A stretch of DNA of 57,279 bases from UMGS1781 sp045650705 (lineage in GTDB: Bacteria > Bacillota > Clostridia > TANB77 > CAG-508), in NCBI GenBank assembly GCA_045650705.1, contig JAZRRK010000002.1, positions 1-57,279 on the forward strand. The letters are read 5' to 3'. Shown piece after piece: positions 54,535 to 57,279 of the stretch. The position numbers were made by a program, and so were the translations under genes. The number at the start of each line of letters is the position of its first letter. The stretch's first letter is position 1. The notes beneath the pieces were generated by a model. That model was not told the origin of the DNA, searched no databases, and saw only the letters and a list, made by a program, of their open reading frames with translations.

Positions 54535-55433
54535 GAGTAGGAGAGAGGGGCATAATCTAATATAATGATATTTCAATAATTAAATAAAATAATAAAATTG
54601 AAAAATTAATCTATAATATAAAAAATAAAATTTTAATATTAAAAAATAAAAAACATTTTATAATTAAGATTTTTAAATTTTGTGCAAAGTTTAAAATTTT
54701 TAAAATTAGTTTTGTAAAAAATCATAAATCGAACATTTGTCGTTTGATAAAAAAATTATGTATTGATTTAAAAATTTTTATAATTAATCTATAATAATAA
54801 ATTATAATTTAAAAGCTCGAAAATCGTTTTTAAGGAATTTTATATAAAAAGTCATAAAGTTAATCATTAAATAGAATTTCTAGTTTAAAATCAAAATTTG
54901 TAAAAATATTGTCTTATGAGAATCGATTTTAAGCCATTTTAATTTTTAATCAATATAACTTGTTGTCTAAATATTAGCTAATAATTAATATAAGTAGGTT
55001 TTGAGAGTTTTTATAAAAGAAAATTTGTAAAAAAACGACTATCTGCAAAATTATCAAAAAGTACCAAAAAAACGACGCACGAGAATCGATTTTAAGCCAT
55101 TTTAAAAAAAGAGGCATATAGTTTGTTGTCTATAAAATGTGGCAAATTTAGAGATATAAGGGTTTTAGAGATTTTTGAAAAAATTATAGATATAAATATA
55201 AAATTATAAATGAAATTTTAATATGAATATAAATTTATATATAAATGATAAATTAATAATTATAACGAGCCACGAAAATCAAATTTAAGACGATTTAATA
55301 ATATAGTAATATAGTTTGTTGAATAATAATTAGTAAAAGTGCTATAAAAGACAGTATTATCAATAGTTCAAGGGGACACCGTATATGGATGTCTATATTT
55401 TTACTCCTATTCCTTTTTGCACAAAACTTTGAT
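54535..55433 (+). repeat. Right copy of long non-coding repeat
   Basis: About 900 bp without ORFs, colinear with 5086-5747. It starts with GAGTAGGAG (54535-54543) and ends CTCCTATTC (55404-55412), still able to pair in RNA through one G-U. It has three units of the internal repeat. The best is 55072-55131 (GACGCACGAGAATCGATTTT, GGCATATAGTTTGTTGTCT); the others are at about 54915 and 55264, spaced 157 and 192 bp. A GAACATTTG block (54729) and a GGACACCG block (55374) match the left copy. After 55416 a complete hairpin TTGCACAAAA / TTTTGTGCAA (55417-55442) is present, unlike on the left. Confidence 0.7.
55412..55433. other. Putative attR core
   Basis: Identical to 5726-5747 over 22 bp. The sequence beyond (TTTGTGCAATG) completes the hairpin that is broken at the left end, so this side retains the chromosomal half of the target. 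Confidence 0.65.
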
Positions 55434-55514
55434 TTTGTGCAATGTTTTTATATGGTAAGTAAAGGATTTGATATTAATATCTCCTCCCTACTTACTTATA
55501 AAAATAACATTTCT

Positions 55515-56846
55515 TTATTTACTATTCTTTAAAAATATATTTACTCTTTCTAAAAATTCTGCATTATTTTTTGTTGTTACAATTTGTTCCATAATTTGTT
55601 CTGTCATTTCTTGAGTATTCATGCTTGACATTGTTTTTCTTAAAGCAAATATTGTTTCTAATTCTTCTTTAGAAAGTAATAATTCTTCTTTTCTTGTTCC
55701 TGATTTATTGATGTCAATTGCTGGGAATATACGTTTTTCAGATAATTTTCTATCTAAATGTACTTCCATATTTCCTGTTCCTTTAAATTCTTCAAATATA
55801 ACATCATCCATCCTACTTCCTGTTTCTACTAATGCTGTAGCTAGTATTGTCAAACTTCCTGCATTTTCTGTATTTCTAGCTGCTCCAAAGAATCTTTTAG
55901 GTTTGTGTAATGCTGCTGGATCTAAACCACCTGATAATGTTCTTCCTGACGCTGGTACAACTAAGTTATATGCTCTTGCTAATCTGGTAATACTATCTAA
56001 TAATATTACTACATCTTTATTTTGTTCTGTAAGTCTTTTTGCTCTTTCTAATACCATTTCAGCTACTTTTACATGATGTTCTGGTAATTCATCAAAAGTA
56101 GAATAAATAACATCTCCTTTTATAGAACGTCTCATATCAGTTACTTCTTCTGGTCTTTCATCTATAAGTAATACTATTAATTCTACTTCAGGATTGTTTG
56201 CAGTAATGCTGTTTGCTATTTTCTTTAAAATAGTTGTCTTACCTGCTTTTGGAGGTGCAACAATCATCCCTCTCTGCCCTTTTCCAATTGGACATAGTAA
56301 ATCCATAACTCTCATAGTATATTCATTTTGAACTGTTTCTAACTTTATTCTTGATTGAGGGTATATTGGTATTAAATCATCAAAAGAACGTCTTTTCATT
56401 GCATTTTCTGGATGTTGTCCATTTACAGACCCTACATAAATTAATGCTGGAAATTTCTCCCCCTCTTTTGGTGTTCTTTTTATACCTTTTACTTTATCTC
56501 CTGTATCTAATCTAAATCTTTTAATTTGTACAGGTGATACATATACATCTTTTACTGTTGGTAGATAGTTCTCTCCTCTTAAAAATCCATATCCATCTGG
56601 TAGTACTTCTAATATTCCTTCTACTACCTCATCCCCTTCACTGGTAAGCTTGTATCCTTCCTCTGTTACAACTTCTTTGAAATTATTTGGTTCTATCTCT
56701 ATATTCACTTCTTCTTTATTGTTTTCCATTTCCTTTTCTTTTAAAACTGCTATAAGTTCTTCTTTTTTGAACTTAGTAGAATTTTTTATACCTGCTTCCT
56801 TTGCTTTTTCTCTAAGCTCTGTTAATGAAAGTCCTTCAAATTCCAT
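55515..56846 (-). CDS. rho: Transcription termination factor Rho
   Basis: 443 residues. N-terminal SAP-like helical domain (LSLTELREKAKEAGI), cold-shock RNA-binding domain (EGILEVLPDGYGFLRGENYL), Walker A PPKAGKTTILK, Walker B VVILLDSITRLARAYN, Q-loop SGRTLSGGLD and R-loop region. RBS AGGAGG. Encoded toward the element's right end. Intact, so insertion did not damage it, but the long repeat now lies just beyond its 3' end. Confidence 0.95.
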   Translation of the reverse strand: MEFEGLSLTELREKAKEAGIKNSTKFKKEELIAVLKEKEMENNKEEVNIEIEPNNFKEVVTEEGYKLTSEGDEVVEGILEVLPDGYGFLRGENYLPTVKDVYVSPVQIKRFRLDTGDKVKGIKRTPKEGEKFPALIYVGSVNGQHPENAMKRRSFDDLIPIYPQSRIKLETVQNEYTMRVMDLLCPIGKGQRGMIVAPPKAGKTTILKKIANSITANNPEVELIVLLIDERPEEVTDMRRSIKGDVIYSTFDELPEHHVKVAEMVLERAKRLTEQNKDVVILLDSITRLARAYNLVVPASGRTLSGGLDPAALHKPKRFFGAARNTENAGSLTILATALVETGSRMDDVIFEEFKGTGNMEVHLDRKLSEKRIFPAIDINKSGTRKEELLLSKEELETIFALRKTMSSMNTQEMTEQIMEQIVTTKNNAEFLERVNIFLKNSK

Positions 56847-56937
56847 GTTAAGAGTCCTCCTTTATATATATATTATTTTTTTCTTTATTAGGGAAATTAA
56901 TATTTAGAAATAAAAAATTAGAAATAATTCTATAACA

Positions 56938-56963
56938 TAAAGGTAGGTAATATACCTACCTTA
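56938..56963 (-). terminator. Terminator after the FtsB-like gene (minus strand)
   Basis: AAGGTAGGTA / TACCTACCTT hairpin just 3' of the FtsB-like gene, followed by T on the minus strand. Confidence 0.75.
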
Positions 56964-56970
56964 TATCGTT

Positions 56971-57246
56971 TTACTTACTAGTATCTATATAAACTCTTTC
57001 ATTAGGCAAATACATGTCTAATTTTTCTCTTGCTACTTGTTCTATATATTCTTCAGAGTTTATATTACTTTTTGTTTCGTTTAAAGTTTCTCTATGTGCT
57101 AATTTTACTTCAATTTGTTCGTTATAGTATTCTTGAGCAGATTTATATGAATTTAATACTCTCTGCTGACTTGCAAATATGTATATTACATATATAATTA
57201 TACCTATTATAAATAACTTTTTATATAATTTTCCTTTTGTCTTCAT
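56971..57246 (-). CDS. FtsB/DivIC-like septum protein
   Basis: 91 residues: short basic N-terminus, one membrane helix (about 9-26, LFIIGIIIYVIYIFASQQ), a heptad-patterned coiled coil (about 30-65) and IEQVAREKLDMYLPNERVYID, the typical ending of FtsB/DivIC proteins, which link the divisome to FtsL and FtsQ/DivIB. Upstream of rho on the same strand. Confidence 0.85.
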   Translation of the reverse strand: MKTKGKLYKKLFIIGIIIYVIYIFASQQRVLNSYKSAQEYYNEQIEVKLAHRETLNETKSNINSEEYIEQVAREKLDMYLPNERVYIDTSK

Positions 57247-57279
57247 TAGTATCTCCTAATTTAATTACAAATAATATAG

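Larger units (their letters stand above)
5748..55433. mobile_element. Putative 49.7-kb integrative conjugative element
   Basis: Bounded by the 22-bp direct repeats. It contains parAB, a relaxase with oriT-like DNA, a VirD4 coupling protein, PrgI, VirB4, VirB6-like, Maff2 and CHAP genes, sigma-like/HTH regulators and, next to the right end, two tyrosine recombinases. That order resembles Tn916/Tn1549-type elements: conjugation genes, cargo, regulators, integrase. Removing it joins DUF2752 to rho and restores a perfect hairpin. The weak point is that the cargo includes gatBCA and a Spo0A-like gene, which are normally chromosomal. Two separate insertions flanking a chromosomal segment (about 38.7-49.8 kb) remain possible. 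Confidence 0.6.

Overview
The window is very AT-rich DNA with Clostridia-type genes and strong GGAGG ribosome sites: gatCAB-type amidotransferase, a Spo0A-like regulator, a LexA-boxed YneA-like division inhibitor, and a Tn916/Tn1549-style conjugation module with ParA/ParB, PrgI, Maff2, PcfB and sortase B. It most likely comes from the chromosome of an uncultured low-GC Clostridia. I cannot name the taxon from sequence alone.

Layout. Positions 1-5.07 kb look chromosomal: a partial membrane protein, an in-frame ScpA-XerD fusion, a YneA-like gene under a textbook SOS promoter, a XerC-like recombinase, a ferritin-like/VIT1 transporter, a TM2 protein and a DUF2752 protein. A long non-coding repeat (5086-5747) follows; a related longer copy lies at 54535-55433. 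Both copies end in the same 22-bp sequence (5726-5747 and 55412-55433). Joining the outer flanks rebuilds a perfect 10-bp hairpin, so I read these as attL and attR of a 49.7-kb integrative conjugative element (ICE) inserted between the DUF2752 gene and rho. Inside it: parAB and a thioester/Cna-B adhesin (5.9-14.4 kb); a 2361-residue methylase-helicase; a DUF3991/Toprim protein, oriT, MobC and relaxase (14.7-27 kb); the coupling protein and type IV secretion genes, sortase B and a CHAP hydrolase (27-37 kb); and small membrane proteins. An unusual cargo block (38.7-49.8 kb) carries an HxxxDG acyltransferase, gatB-gatC-gatA, an amino-acid ABC transporter and Spo0A/CheY-like regulators. After that come the element's sigma-like/HTH control genes behind an elaborate leader, a structured RNA, and two overlapping tyrosine recombinase genes at the right end. 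Beyond attR lie rho and a FtsB/DivIC-like gene.

The most important observation is a decoding anomaly. Every in-frame CGG that I found in a recognisable gene falls exactly where the reading frame must shift by +1. In each case CGG+N must be read as one four-base unit. Where the protein family is recognisable, the residue needed there is glycine: the GGNEQ motif of the VirD4 protein (two consecutive quadruplets), the RGGI motif of a GlnP permease, and the NGxxDEDL motif of a Tn916-type HTH protein. A fourth gene, a 48-residue ORF, behaves the same way. I found no CGG used for arginine and no frameshift at any other sequence. This suggests that CGG is not an arginine codon in this organism and that CGGN is decoded as Gly in the +1 frame, either by a quadruplet-reading tRNA or by out-of-frame capture at an unassigned codon.
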